Assembly (NCBI GenBank): GCA_023259055.1
Contig: JAHFQZ010000002.1
Coordinates: forward strand, 372,001-436,000
Origin: Nitrosomonadales bacterium
Lineage (GTDB): Bacteria; Pseudomonadota; Gammaproteobacteria; Burkholderiales; Gallionellaceae
Length of the DNA stretch: 64,000 nucleotides
Direction: 5' to 3'
How positions within the stretch are numbered: the first letter of the stretch is position 1; the number at the start of each line of letters is the position of its first letter. The position numbers and the translations under genes are program-made. Shown here in pieces: positions 9,792 to 19,573 of this stretch. The notes beneath the pieces were generated by a model that ran no database searches, was not told the origin of the DNA, and saw nothing but the letters and a program-made list of their open reading frames with translations.

Positions 9792-10394
9792 ATGGCTGTA
9801 CTCGTCGGCAGGTCCGCACCCGATTTTAATGCTGTTGCTGTTATGGGCAACAACGACTTCAACGAAACTTTTAACCTGAAGAAACATATTTTCGGCAAAT
9901 ATGCGGTGGTGTTTTTCTATCCGCTGGATTTCACTTTTGTCTGTCCTTCAGAACTGATCGCTTTCGATCATCGCCTGGATGAGTTCAAGAAGCGCAATGT
10001 GGAGGTAATCGGCGTTTCGATTGATTCGCAATTTTCCCATTTCGCATGGAAGAATACTCCGGTAAACAGCGGCGGCATCGGTCAGGTGCGTTACCCGCTG
10101 GTGGCCGACGTCAAACACGAGATCTGCAAGGCCTACGATGTGGAAGCGGATGGCGGTGTGGCATACCGCGGCTCGTTCCTGATCGACCGTGCAGGGATTG
10201 TGCGCCATCAGGTGGTGAACGACCTGCCGCTGGGACGCAACATCGACGAAATGCTGCGCATGGTGGACGCGCTGCAATTCACCGAAGAGCACGGCGAGGT
10301 CTGCCCGGCTGGCTGGAGCAAAGGAAAAGCCGGCATGAAAGCTTCGACTGAAGGCGTAGCGAAGTATCTGGCTACGCACTCCAAAGAGTTGTAG
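9792..10394 (+). CDS. 2-Cys peroxiredoxin (AhpC/TSA family)
   Basis: The 200-aa protein reduces hydrogen peroxide and organic hydroperoxides in the cytosol. The peroxidatic cysteine lies in DFTFVCPSE (about residue 50) and the resolving cysteine in GEVCPAGW (about 170), the typical 2-Cys arrangement. The N-terminus VGRSAPDFNAVAV is the usual AhpC/TSA start. No AhpF or dedicated reductase gene lies next to it, so electrons may come from thioredoxin. AGGAG precedes the ATG by a normal distance. A DUF1622 membrane protein follows 39 bp downstream. Confidence 0.93.
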   Translation: MAVLVGRSAPDFNAVAVMGNNDFNETFNLKKHIFGKYAVVFFYPLDFTFVCPSELIAFDHRLDEFKKRNVEVIGVSIDSQFSHFAWKNTPVNSGGIGQVRYPLVADVKHEICKAYDVEADGGVAYRGSFLIDRAGIVRHQVVNDLPLGRNIDEMLRMVDALQFTEEHGEVCPAGWSKGKAGMKASTEGVAKYLATHSKEL

Positions 10395-10433
10395 GCAGAT
10401 AACCTTACTACACGCACTTGGGCGGGGGGACGT

Positions 10434-10778
10434 ATGCACGAGTTTCTGGTTGAACTGGTTGCGAAAATCGTTCCCTGGACTGAGGCAGTCGGTATCGTTA
10501 TTGTGATGTGGGGCGCGGCTGAAGGAATCATCAAGCTGCTGGGGCGGTTCAGGTCGTTGCTGGATAGCGCGGTGCCGCTTATTCCCATCAGCCGCATCCG
10601 GTTGGCCATTGGCGAAAAAATCGCTTTGGGGCTAGATTTCTTTCTGGCCGGCGACATCATTCAGACCATTATTATTCCTAGCTGGGAATCGCTTGCCATT
10701 CTTGGCGGCATCGTGATCATCCGTACCATCATCGCGTTTTTCCTCAACCGGGATATCAAGGAATTTGCCGAAAAGTAG
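10434..10778 (+). CDS. DUF1622 family membrane protein
   Basis: The 114-aa product has three hydrophobic segments and contains RLAIGEKIALGLDFFLAGDI and GIVIIRTIIAFFLNRDI, the pattern of DUF1622 proteins. Members are small inner-membrane proteins of unknown function. GGGGGA lies just before the ATG. Position after the peroxiredoxin gene suggests possible cotranscription but gives no clue to function. Confidence 0.8.
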   Translation: MHEFLVELVAKIVPWTEAVGIVIVMWGAAEGIIKLLGRFRSLLDSAVPLIPISRIRLAIGEKIALGLDFFLAGDIIQTIIIPSWESLAILGGIVIIRTIIAFFLNRDIKEFAEK

Positions 10779-10981
10779 CGCAGTACTCCCCGTTATTTTG
10801 GCTGCGAACTTTCTCGCCGCCATTTATATGGCTGTTAAAATTCTTACCACTCCGTAAATGATTTGCATGCGGTTGTTTAGACTGACTGCCGTTGTTGCAG
10901 AGACAGGCTTATTTGTAGTTTCTTATGTTCGTGATGATGACCTCGATGGTGTTACTTGAACGAACAATCAAGCTTAGCGGA

Positions 10982-11009
10982 TTGTGGCCCACGGGGATTT
11001 TGTTATGCT
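10982..11009 (+). promoter_or_regulatory. Candidate sigma-70 promoter for the permease gene
   Basis: TTGTGG (10982-10987) and TATGCT (11004-11009) are separated by 16 bases. They lie in a 400-bp spacer (10779-11179) that otherwise shows no gene. The leader to the chosen permease start would be about 165 bases. This is a pattern match only. Confidence 0.3.
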
Positions 11010-11179
11010 TGAAGCAGTAAAATTGTGCAGGTAAAATAAACAAAAAGCCTTGAATTCATTGTCCTGTTTGGTTTGCAGCCCTGAAAATGAGCGGGCGGCT
11101 GCTGGGTGCAAATCAACAGAATGAATTCATAATTCCAATTCGTTTAGTATTTTTACTTATTTTCCTCATCATAACTACC

Positions 11180-12538
11180 ATGTCACAACCACAGCAACTT
11201 GCAAAAAATTCTCTTGGACTCACTGAGTCAATTATCATGGGCATTGCCGGAACTGCGCCGGCTTACAGCATCGAGATTACGACTTCAACCATCATAGCGA
11301 CAGCTGGAGTTCTTTCTCCAGCGAGCGTTCTTGTTTGCGGGCTTATCATGTTTGGGATTGCCTTTGCTTTTATCAATCTCAATAAGGCGGTTTCACATGC
11401 GGGATCATCGTATGCATGGGTGAGTATGGTTTTCGGAAAAACGGCAGGATTTTTCGCCGGATGGGCACTCCTTGTTCTTTGTTGCGTATTCATGGTTTCC
11501 GCGATGGTTCCGGCTGCAAATGCCACGCTTCTTATATTCAAACCGGAACTCATGAATAATGTCCATTGGGTAACCGGGATTGCAGCACTGTGGCTGACGG
11601 TGATAAGCGCGATTGTCGTGAAAGGAGTCAAGCTGACCAGCTATGTGCAGGTTATTATGACTATCATAGAAGGCATCATTCTTTTGGCGATTATCGTGAT
11701 GAGCTTCATCGAATTTCCAGGTATTGCAGCTCATCCCTTTTCGTGGTCGTGGTTTTCCCCTTTCGGTTTTTCACCCACGCTCTTTGCTAATGGAGCGCTG
11801 ATAGCGATATTTTTTTACTATGGGTGGGACGTTACGATGAACCTCAGTGAGGAAACGAAAGACCCCAATCTAACTCCCGGACGAGCGGCGTTTTGGACGA
11901 TGATATTTCTTATAATTTTCTTTCTTATCTTTATCACAATAACGCTGCTGGCTCTTTCTGACGCGGAAATACAACATTACAACACCAATATCATCTTTGG
12001 CATTGCCGAGAAACTTTTCGGAAAAACCTGGGGATATGTTGCTATTGTCGCAGTGCTGCTTTCCACCATCGGAACGGTTGAGACCCAGATACTGCAATTT
12101 ACCCGAACGCTTTTTGCGAAGGGGCGGGATAAGGCGCTTCATCCTCGATATTCACGCCTTCATCCCGAGTGGAAGACCCCGCATATTGCCATCTTTCTGA
12201 TCTGGATTTTTGGGCTGGTTCTTCTTTTTATTTCATCGTATCTCCCAACCATCAATGTCATCCTCCAGGATTCCATCATGGCACTCGGGTTTCAGATCTG
12301 TTTCTATCTCGGACTCACAGGATTCGCCTGTGCCTGGCACTACAGAGATATGATTACAGGGAATATTTGGCAATCTATCACCCATATTGTCTGGCCGGCT
12401 TTCAGTGGACTATTTCTGTTCTTTATTGCTCTTTACAGCGTCCCGAATTTTGACCTGGTTACCAATCTCGTAGGGATCGGTGGGATTCTGATTGGGGTGG
12501 TTCCACTTTTGTTGAACCGTACAAGACAATCAACTTGA
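11180..12538 (+). CDS. APC-superfamily amino acid permease
   Basis: The 452-aa protein has about 12 hydrophobic segments. The start of the conserved region, SLGLTESIIMGIAGTAPAYS, and the following segment ending AGSSYAWVSMVFGKTAGF match APC amino-acid/polyamine permeases. It is expected in the inner membrane; the substrate cannot be read from the sequence. I chose ATG 11180; the longer frame from 11087 would add a 31-residue hydrophobic tail not usual for the family, although neither start has a strong ribosome-binding site. The sequence looks somewhat more AT-rich than its neighbours, which could indicate transfer. Confidence 0.85.
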   Translation: MSQPQQLAKNSLGLTESIIMGIAGTAPAYSIEITTSTIIATAGVLSPASVLVCGLIMFGIAFAFINLNKAVSHAGSSYAWVSMVFGKTAGFFAGWALLVLCCVFMVSAMVPAANATLLIFKPELMNNVHWVTGIAALWLTVISAIVVKGVKLTSYVQVIMTIIEGIILLAIIVMSFIEFPGIAAHPFSWSWFSPFGFSPTLFANGALIAIFFYYGWDVTMNLSEETKDPNLTPGRAAFWTMIFLIIFFLIFITITLLALSDAEIQHYNTNIIFGIAEKLFGKTWGYVAIVAVLLSTIGTVETQILQFTRTLFAKGRDKALHPRYSRLHPEWKTPHIAIFLIWIFGLVLLFISSYLPTINVILQDSIMALGFQICFYLGLTGFACAWHYRDMITGNIWQSITHIVWPAFSGLFLFFIALYSVPNFDLVTNLVGIGGILIGVVPLLLNRTRQST

Positions 12539-12682
12539 TACCAGTGCCACATACCCTTGCATTTAGCGCTGCGTTGGAAACAGGTGAAAAATGCTCATTT
12601 ACCACGTGTAAACTCCGCTTTTTTACCTGCTTCCGCCTTGCCTGATTACCTCTCGTTACGTTTTTCAACACCCTGTTAACAC

Positions 12683-12722
12683 ATGTCATCTTCCTGTCAT
12701 AAATTCTTCATATCCTTGCAAT
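12683..12722 (+). promoter_or_regulatory. Pho box (PhoB binding sites)
   Basis: Four heptamers follow each other at 11-bp spacing: ATGTCAT (12683), CTGTCAT (12694), TCTTCAT (12705) and TTGCAAT (12716), separated by CTTC, AAAT and ATCC. The middle pair fits the CTGTCAT-N4-CTGTCAT Pho-box consensus well. It lies 28-67 bp before phoB, which fits autoregulation of phoBR under phosphate limitation. Confidence 0.8.
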
Positions 12723-12749
12723 CTCCAAACCGGAGATAAAGGGCAGGTG

Positions 12750-13451
12750 ATGAGTGCAACCATTTTAATTGTGGAAGATGAACCGGCGATCCAGGAGTTG
12801 CTGGCATTTAATGTGGTGCAGGCGGGGTTTCAGGCGATGCGAGCCGAAGACGCGGAAGGCGCATGGCGGCATATACACAGCCATTTGCCGGATTTGATTT
12901 TGCTGGACTGGATGTTGCCGGGTATCAGCGGTGTGGCACTGGCAAAGCAGTTGCGTGCTGATGCACGCACCAAGGACGTTCCGATCATCATGCTGACCGC
13001 ACGCAGCGATGAGCGCGACAAAATATCAGGTTTGGAATCCGGTGCGGACGATTACATAACCAAGCCGTTTTCTCCGCGCGAGTTGATGGCTCGCATACGT
13101 GCCGTTTTGCGCCGCCACGTTCCGCAAATGTCGGATGAAACTGTGGCGTCTGGCGGGCTGGAGCTGTCGCCATCAAAACACCGCGCTAGCGCAAAGGGCA
13201 TAATTATAGAGATGGGACCGACGGAGTTCAGGCTGCTGCATTTTTTCATGACCCATGCCGAGCGCGTGCATAGCCGCTCGCAACTTCTCGATCAGGTCTG
13301 GGGCACACAAGCGTTCGTTGAAGAACGAACAGTGGATGTGCATATCCGCCGTTTACGTGCGGCACTTGAGCCGACTGGAATGGATAGTCTGATCCAAACC
13401 GTGCGCGGCAGCGGTTACCGTTTTTCGGCTATTAACCAGCGGTTTGACTGA
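12750..13451 (+). CDS. phoB: Phosphate regulon response regulator PhoB
   Basis: The 233-aa protein is an OmpR/PhoB-type regulator. The receiver domain (1-125) has VEDEPAIQELL, the phosphorylated Asp in LILLDWMLPGISG and the conserved Lys in YITKPFSPREL. The winged-helix DNA-binding domain (about 135-230) contains VWGTQAFVEERTVDVHIRRL and VRGSGYRF, as in PhoB. A Pho box precedes the gene and a PhoR-type kinase follows. ATG at 12750 was chosen next to GGGCAGG; the adjacent GTG at 12747 is an alternative. Confidence 0.95.
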   Translation: MSATILIVEDEPAIQELLAFNVVQAGFQAMRAEDAEGAWRHIHSHLPDLILLDWMLPGISGVALAKQLRADARTKDVPIIMLTARSDERDKISGLESGADDYITKPFSPRELMARIRAVLRRHVPQMSDETVASGGLELSPSKHRASAKGIIIEMGPTEFRLLHFFMTHAERVHSRSQLLDQVWGTQAFVEERTVDVHIRRLRAALEPTGMDSLIQTVRGSGYRFSAINQRFD

Positions 13452-13624
13452 GGTTTACTTGCGGCCTATAGCCTGTCATTGCTTCAGGATTTCTCGATGG
13501 AATGGCTATAACCAATGACTTGCCCAGCGTCTTTTGCCGGGCGAGAATTGCACGTAGTCGCATCAGCGGGTACCCAACGCCCTTCCAGTGGTTATTTCAG
13601 CCGTTATTATTGAGGAGTATTGTT

Positions 13625-14923
13625 TTGCAGGATTTTTTGTTTCGGCTAAGTATCCCTGTCGTACTCACTACGCTGCTTGCGTTGATGCTGTGGGGAGCGT
13701 TTTCCGCCACCTTCGCTCTGCTGTTCATGCTGTTCGCCCTGCTGATTGTGATAGCGCGGCATGGGAGGCAGCTTTACAAGCTGGGGCAATGGCTAAATGA
13801 TCCCCGGTTTGAAACCATGCCGGAAGCATCTGGTATCTGGGGTGAGGTGTTTTCCCGGCTATACAAGATGGTCAAGCAGCATAACCAGACAAAACAGGCT
13901 TTGGCTGCCGAGTTGCAACATATCGAACAAGCTACTGCCGCATTGCCGGAGGGCGTGGTGATTCTTAACGAAGCAAACCATATCGAGTGGTTCAACACGC
14001 TTGCACGGCAGCATTTCAATCTTGATGCCGAGCACGACATTTTACAGGACATCACCTATCTGGTGCGCCAGCCCGAGTTTATTGATTATCTGCATGACGG
14101 GGATTTCAGCGAACCGTTGCTGATGGTTCCGGCACGCCACGATGAAATGACACTGTCCATAAAATTCATTCCTTACGGGGATGAGAAACGGCTAATGATT
14201 AGCCGGGATATCACTCAATTCAAACGCATCGAAACCATGCGCCGCGACTTTGTCGCAAATGTTTCGCACGAATTGCGCACGCCATTGACGGTGGTAAACG
14301 GTTTCGTTGAAAACCTGCTGGACATGCCGGATCTCAGCAAGGAAAGCGCGCGCCGTGCCTTGCAGCTGATGGCAGAGCAAACGCGGCGCATGGACAATTT
14401 GGTGGCTGATCTATTGACCTTGTCGCGCCTGGAAAATGAGCAAAGTCCGGTGCATGAGGAGCCGGTTGATATGGGTTTGCTGATCAACGAAGTTTACCGG
14501 GACGGTGAATCGCTAAGCGGCGGGCGACACTCGTTACGCCTGGAAATCACAAGTGCATCTGGTTTGCTTGGAAACCGGGATGAGCTGCGCAGCGCGTTCG
14601 GCAATCTCCTCAGCAATGCTATCCGCTACACGCCTGAAGGGGGCGATATCCAGTTACGCTGGTTTGAGCGCGACGGACAGTTGGTTTATTCGGTGCAGGA
14701 CAGCGGCATCGGTATAGCACCGAAGCATATTCCTCGCCTGACTGAACGTTTCTACCGGGTAGACCGCAGCCGTTCGCGCGAAACAGGAGGGACCGGCCTG
14801 GGTCTGGCGATCGTCAAATATATCGCGATGCGTCATCAGGCCAAGCTTGAGGTGCTGAGCGAAGAAGGGAAGGGCAGTACCTTTTCTTTGGTGTTTGCGA
14901 GAAAACGTTCATCAAGCCAATAA
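13625..14923 (+). CDS. phoR: Phosphate regulon sensor kinase PhoR
   Basis: The 432-aa kinase has two adjacent membrane segments at the N-terminus and a short cytoplasmic linker. A PAS-like domain follows (around LPEGVVILNEANHIEWFN), then a HisKA domain with the phosphorylated His in VSHELRTPLTVVNGF. The HATPase domain has an N box (LLSNAIRYTPEGG), DSGIGI and GGTGLGLAIVK. This layout matches PhoR. I chose TTG at 13625-13627 because GAGGAG lies seven bases before it and the membrane anchor follows at once; the open frame extends further upstream without support. PhoR would control PhoB in response to phosphate through the Pst system, which is not in the window. Confidence 0.92.
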   Translation: MQDFLFRLSIPVVLTTLLALMLWGAFSATFALLFMLFALLIVIARHGRQLYKLGQWLNDPRFETMPEASGIWGEVFSRLYKMVKQHNQTKQALAAELQHIEQATAALPEGVVILNEANHIEWFNTLARQHFNLDAEHDILQDITYLVRQPEFIDYLHDGDFSEPLLMVPARHDEMTLSIKFIPYGDEKRLMISRDITQFKRIETMRRDFVANVSHELRTPLTVVNGFVENLLDMPDLSKESARRALQLMAEQTRRMDNLVADLLTLSRLENEQSPVHEEPVDMGLLINEVYRDGESLSGGRHSLRLEITSASGLLGNRDELRSAFGNLLSNAIRYTPEGGDIQLRWFERDGQLVYSVQDSGIGIAPKHIPRLTERFYRVDRSRSRETGGTGLGLAIVKYIAMRHQAKLEVLSEEGKGSTFSLVFARKRSSSQ

Positions 14924-14945
14924 GATGCAGATGCGTTCTCAATCA

Positions 14946-15012
14946 AACTCTGATGTAACTACTATCCATTCGACTTGACTATCAAAAGACGATAGCCAGG
15001 TAGCTGGTTATC
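14946..15012. repeat. Dispersed repeat, same family as the one inside moeA
   Basis: Bases 14946-14975 match 37019-37048 at 27 of 30 positions, and GCTGGTTATC at 15003-15012 recurs at 37070-37079. The middle forms a hairpin (GACTATC/GATAGCC type). It lies in the spacer between the converging phoR and DUF3683 genes. Confidence 0.7.
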
Positions 15013-15092
15013 CCAGCCTCCATTTGTCAGGTGAGGAGCCGCTTTGTTTTCACCCCGATAAGGGTGAGGTTAGAGGGGATGCCTTGCACTTC

Positions 15093-18000
15093 TCACAACA
15101 GCACTCGTTCTATCCCGCCGTTATTGGCTTTGGCAACATAGTCCTGCAACCAGTTCTCGCCGAGCAGATGCCTGGCCATTTCGATGACGATGTAGTCGGA
15201 CGTGGTGCCGCTGTCATCGTTATAGCGTGACAAACCTTGATGGCAGGCCGGGCAGGAAGTGAGAATCTTGACTTCGCCCACGTATCCATCGGCACGCAGT
15301 GCGGCCGCACCCTTGCGCATTTCTTCTTCCTTGCGGAAACGCACCTGTGTGGCTATGTGCGGAAGTGCAACGCCAAAGCTGCCGGCTTCGCCGCAGCAAC
15401 GATCGTTAAGCGGCACGTCAACCCCCATCAATTCACTCGCCACCTTGAGCGGCTGGTAAGTCTTCATCGGCGAATGGCACGGGTCATGGTACATGTAGCG
15501 AACCCCGGTGGGTTTTTCCAGCTTTACTCCTTTCTCAAGCAGGTATTCGTGAATGTCGAGCAGGCGGCATCCGGGGAAAATTTTATCGAACTGGTACTTA
15601 AGTAATTGATCCATGCAGGTACCGCACGACACGATCACCGTCTTGATGTTGAGATAGTTCAGCGTGTTTGCCACGCGATGGAACAGCACGCGGTTGTCGG
15701 TGGTGATCTGGTTGGCCTTGTCAGCTTGCCCCGTGGCATTCTGAGGATAGCCGCAGCACAGGTAACCGGGCGGCAGCACCGTGATCGCGCCGGTTTCATA
15801 CAGCATCGCCTGCGTCGCCAGGCCTACCTGGCCGAACAGCCGTTCCGATCCGCATCCGGGGAAGTAAAACACTGCCTCGGAGTCTTCGTTCAATTTATGC
15901 GGGTTGCGGATGATCGGCACGATGCTGTTGTCCTCGATGTCGAGCAGCGCGCGCGAGGTCTTCTTGGGCAGGTCACCAGGCATCGGCTTGTTGAAGAAGT
16001 GGATCACCTGGGCGTGGCCAAGCGGGAAAACAAGCGGCGCACCTCCGACTGTGGCTGGTGGGCGTTTGAGCTGGCCGTTTAGCAAACCAAGGCGTTTTGC
16101 CATGCTGTGGCCGGTACGCTGTGCCTTGTAGCCCCATTCGATCATCACCTTGCGTATCAGCTTGATGGTAGTCGGATCGGTTACGTTGAGAAACAGCATT
16201 GAAGCTGCACTTACCGGGTTGAATTTCTTCTTGCCCTGTTTGCGCAGGAAATTGCGCATCGCGACTGACACGTCGCCGAAATCGATATCCACCGGGCACG
16301 GGCTCTTGCACTTGTGGCATATCGTGCAGTGGTCGGCGACATCACCGAACTCGGCGAAATGCTGGATGGATACGCCGCGCCGCGTCTGCTCCTCATATAA
16401 AAAAGCTTCGATCAGCAGCGAAGCGGCGAGAATCTTGTTGCGCGGAGAATAAAGCAGGTTCGCGCGCGGTACGTGGGTATTGCACGCCGGCTTGCATTTG
16501 CCGCAACGCAAACAGTCCTTGATCGAATCGGCGATTCCGCCAAGTTCGCTTTTTTCCAGGATCAGGCTTTCCAGTTCCATCAGGTTGAAGCTGGGCGTGT
16601 AGGCGTGATCCAGATTGCCGCCCTTGAGCAGCTTGCCCCGGTTGAAGCGCCCTTCCGGATCGATCCGTTGCTTGTAGTCGGCGAATGCAGCGATCTCCTG
16701 CGGTTCGAGATAATCGATTTTTGTGATGCCGATGCCATGCTCGCCGGAAATCACGCCGCCCATATCCTTCGCCAGCCGCATGATGCGATCCACCGCTGCA
16801 TAGGCCTGCTGCAGCATTTCGTAATCGTCCGAGTTTACCGGGATGTTGGTATGTACGTTGCCGTCGCCGGCGTGCATGTGCAACGCGACGAATACGCGGC
16901 TTTTCAACACGCTCTGATGTACGGCGATGCACTGGTCGAGAATCGGCTGGTATGTGGCGCCGCTGAAAATCTGGCGTAGCGGATCGCGCACTTCGCGTTT
17001 CCACGAGGCGCGCAGCAGGTGGCGTTGCACCGCATCGAACACCGTGACTGCGTCCTGCCTGTCTTGAGGCATGTACAGGCCCTCGCCAAGCGGCGCATCC
17101 AGATTGTCGCTCAACCACTGCCAACGGCTGCGCACATCAGCCAGCAACTGCATGGCATCCTGCGCGCGGTTGCCGAGCAGCTCCGTATCACCGAGTTGCG
17201 CATCATCCTGATAATGCAAAGGCAGGTCGCCTGCAAAAAACTCATCAAGCGCGTCCAGCAGTTTGAGCTTGTTATGCAGCGACAGCTCGATGTTGATGCG
17301 CTCGATGCCATCGCAATAATCGCCCATGCGCGGCAACGGGATCACCACGTCCTCGTTGACCTTGAACGCGTTGGTATGTTTGGCGATCGCGGCAGTGCGC
17401 GCGCGGTCCAGCCAGAACTTCTTGCGCGCTTCGGAGGATACCGCGATGAAGCCTTCGCCGCTGCGCAGGTTGGCCAGCCGCACGATTTCAGAGGCGGCAG
17501 AGGCCGCCGCATCTGCGTCGTCGCTCACCACGTCGGCTATCAGCACCATCTTCGGCCGGGTACCACGCTTGGCCTTGGTGGCATAGCCCACCGCCTTGAG
17601 GTAGCGTTCGTCGAGGTGCTCCAGCCCCGCTAGCAGCGCGGCCGGGTGCGCGTCCATATAGTTCTTGATCTCGACGATTGCGGGCACCGCCTCACGCACT
17701 TGCCCGAAAAATTCCAGACATACCGTGCGGGTGTTTGCATGGGCGCGGTGAAGAATAAAGCGCGCCGAAGTGATGATACCGTCGCAGCCTTCCTTCTGGA
17801 TGCCGGGCAGGCCGGACAGGAATTTATCGGTGACATCCTTGCCCAATCCCGCCTTGCGGAATGCGCTGCCGGGAATAGAGAGGGTTTCCGGCGCGCCGTG
17901 CGGCGTTATGCCGTCTGCCTCAAAGCGGCTGATGCGAAAGCTGGCAACGTCGGCATCATGAATCTTGCCGAGGTTGTGGCCGATGCGTTCGACTTCCATC

Positions 18001-18920
18001 CACAAGCCGTCCGGCGTAACCATGCGCCAGGAGGCGAGGTTATCCAGCGCCGTACCCCACAACACAGCCTTTTTGCCGCCTGCATTCATCGATACGTTTC
18101 CGCCGATGCATGACGCATCCGCCGAGGTAGGGTCGACAGCGAACACCAGATTGTTGCTGTCTGCCGCTTCCATCACCCGTCGCGTCACTACACCCGCGCC
18201 GCAATGAATGGTGGCATAAGTCTCTTTCAGGCCGGGCAGGACAAGATGCTCAACTGCTGAAATCGAGTCGAGTTTTTCGGTGTTGATCACCGCAGAAAAT
18301 TTATCCAACGGCACTGCACCGCCGGTGTAGCCGGTGCCGCCGCCGCGCGGGATGATGGTCAGCTTGAGTTCGATGCATGCGCGCACCAGGGCGGCAACTT
18401 CGGCTTCCGTATCGGGATGCAGCACCACGAAAGGATATTCCACGCGCCAGTCGGTGGCGTCGGTCACATGCGAGACGCGCGCTAGGCCGTCGAACTGGAT
18501 GTTGTCGCGGCGGGTGACGCGGCTCAATACACGCAGGGCGCGCTTGCGCAATTCCAGAGTCTGCTCGAATTCGGAAGAGAAATGATCAACCGCATCGGTA
18601 GCGAGTTCGAGCAGGCGTTTTACTTTCGGGTTGTCCTGGCGGCGCTCGTTGATTGCATTCAAACGATGATGCAGCGCACCGATCAGCGCTTCCCGGCGTT
18701 TGCGGTTACTTAGCAAATCATCCTGCAAATACGGATTGCGCATCAGCACCCAGATGTCACCCAGCACTTCATAAAGCATTTGCGCCGAGCGTCCCGTGCG
18801 CCGTTCTTCGCGCAACGTATTAATGATGCCCCACGCCTCGTCGCCGAGAATGCGAAGAACGATCTCCCGGTCTGAAAACGAGGTGTAGTTATATGGAATT
18901 TCGCGCAAACGTACCGTCAT
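15093..18920 (-). CDS. DUF3683 FAD/Fe-S oxidoreductase (D-lactate/glycolate dehydrogenase-like)
   Basis: This is a very large protein (1275 aa) with parts found as separate subunits elsewhere. Residues 1-150 form a DUF3683 domain ([20 protein letters not shown]). A PCMH-type FAD-binding domain follows ([17 protein letters not shown], about 210), then a FAD-oxidase C-terminal domain to about 740 ([16 protein letters not shown]). A ferredoxin-like region has [11 protein letters not shown] and [12 protein letters not shown]. Two CCG domains end the protein ([42 protein letters not shown]). The family oxidises 2-hydroxy acids and passes electrons via Fe-S clusters to quinone; the true substrate here is unknown. 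ATG 18918-18920 was chosen at the family start. Confidence 0.88.
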   Translation of the reverse strand: MTVRLREIPYNYTSFSDREIVLRILGDEAWGIINTLREERRTGRSAQMLYEVLGDIWVLMRNPYLQDDLLSNRKRREALIGALHHRLNAINERRQDNPKVKRLLELATDAVDHFSSEFEQTLELRKRALRVLSRVTRRDNIQFDGLARVSHVTDATDWRVEYPFVVLHPDTEAEVAALVRACIELKLTIIPRGGGTGYTGGAVPLDKFSAVINTEKLDSISAVEHLVLPGLKETYATIHCGAGVVTRRVMEAADSNNLVFAVDPTSADASCIGGNVSMNAGGKKAVLWGTALDNLASWRMVTPDGLWMEVERIGHNLGKIHDADVASFRISRFEADGITPHGAPETLSIPGSAFRKAGLGKDVTDKFLSGLPGIQKEGCDGIITSARFILHRAHANTRTVCLEFFGQVREAVPAIVEIKNYMDAHPAALLAGLEHLDERYLKAVGYATKAKRGTRPKMVLIADVVSDDADAAASAASEIVRLANLRSGEGFIAVSSEARKKFWLDRARTAAIAKHTNAFKVNEDVVIPLPRMGDYCDGIERINIELSLHNKLKLLDALDEFFAGDLPLHYQDDAQLGDTELLGNRAQDAMQLLADVRSRWQWLSDNLDAPLGEGLYMPQDRQDAVTVFDAVQRHLLRASWKREVRDPLRQIFSGATYQPILDQCIAVHQSVLKSRVFVALHMHAGDGNVHTNIPVNSDDYEMLQQAYAAVDRIMRLAKDMGGVISGEHGIGITKIDYLEPQEIAAFADYKQRIDPEGRFNRGKLLKGGNLDHAYTPSFNLMELESLILEKSELGGIADSIKDCLRCGKCKPACNTHVPRANLLYSPRNKILAASLLIEAFLYEEQTRRGVSIQHFAEFGDVADHCTICHKCKSPCPVDIDFGDVSVAMRNFLRKQGKKKFNPVSAASMLFLNVTDPTTIKLIRKVMIEWGYKAQRTGHSMAKRLGLLNGQLKRPPATVGGAPLVFPLGHAQVIHFFNKPMPGDLPKKTSRALLDIEDNSIVPIIRNPHKLNEDSEAVFYFPGCGSERLFGQVGLATQAMLYETGAITVLPPGYLCCGYPQNATGQADKANQITTDNRVLFHRVANTLNYLNIKTVIVSCGTCMDQLLKYQFDKIFPGCRLLDIHEYLLEKGVKLEKPTGVRYMYHDPCHSPMKTYQPLKVASELMGVDVPLNDRCCGEAGSFGVALPHIATQVRFRKEEEMRKGAAALRADGYVGEVKILTSCPACHQGLSRYNDDSGTTSDYIVIEMARHLLGENWLQDYVAKANNGGIERVLL

Positions 18921-18989
18921 GGTGTTCTCTGGCTTAACGAGGCGCACATTTTACCTTACGTGCCGCTCATGCGGATAAAATGCCGCTAT

Positions 18990-19544
18990 ATGAACCATCC
19001 AACCGAGAACCCGACCGCGCGGGTATTTTTTGCAGTATGGCCGACAGCTGCCGAGAGCGCAGCATTGGCCGCGTGGCAGGAACCGCTGAAACATTTATGC
19101 GGGGGACGGGCCATGCGCGGCGAAACGTTGCATGCCACGCTGGTGTTCATCGGAGAGATAGAGCAACCCAGGCTTGAAGCATTGCAGCTTGCCGCGCAGG
19201 AAGTCGGAACGGAGGGATTTGAGTTGTGTTTTGATGTGGCGCGCTACTGGGGGCACAACCATATCGTATATGCCGCGCCCAATCACGTGCCGCAACAAAT
19301 GGTGCAACTGGTCGGCGCGCTGGAACAGCGTCTGGCCAGGCATCGTTTCAAGTTCGATCAGCGTGAACATAAGCCGCACATCACACTGTTGCGCAATGCC
19401 CGCTGGAACGATACCTCATTGCCCGCGATGAAGCCGGTGTGCTGGCAGATCAGGGATTTCGCGCTGGTGCAATCCTCTCATCATGACGGGCTGGCAGATT
19501 ATCGAGTGCTTGCTCGTATCCCTTTAATCTCATCTGTTGGATAA
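18990..19544 (+). CDS. thpR: RNA 2',3'-cyclic phosphodiesterase
   Basis: The 184-aa protein belongs to the 2H phosphoesterase superfamily. Both catalytic motifs are visible: HATL (in GETLHATLVFIG, about residue 43) and HITL (in REHKPHITLLRNARW, about 130). The N-terminus ARVFFAVWPTAAE is typical of ThpR/LigT. Such enzymes hydrolyse 2',3'-cyclic phosphate ends on RNA. ATG 18990 was preferred over upstream in-frame starts because it lies close to the conserved sequence. It is divergent from the DUF3683 gene and followed by corA. Confidence 0.88.
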   Translation: MNHPTENPTARVFFAVWPTAAESAALAAWQEPLKHLCGGRAMRGETLHATLVFIGEIEQPRLEALQLAAQEVGTEGFELCFDVARYWGHNHIVYAAPNHVPQQMVQLVGALEQRLARHRFKFDQREHKPHITLLRNARWNDTSLPAMKPVCWQIRDFALVQSSHHDGLADYRVLARIPLISSVG

Positions 19545-19573
19545 TCGCGTCGTCAAACAACAGGAACATATGC

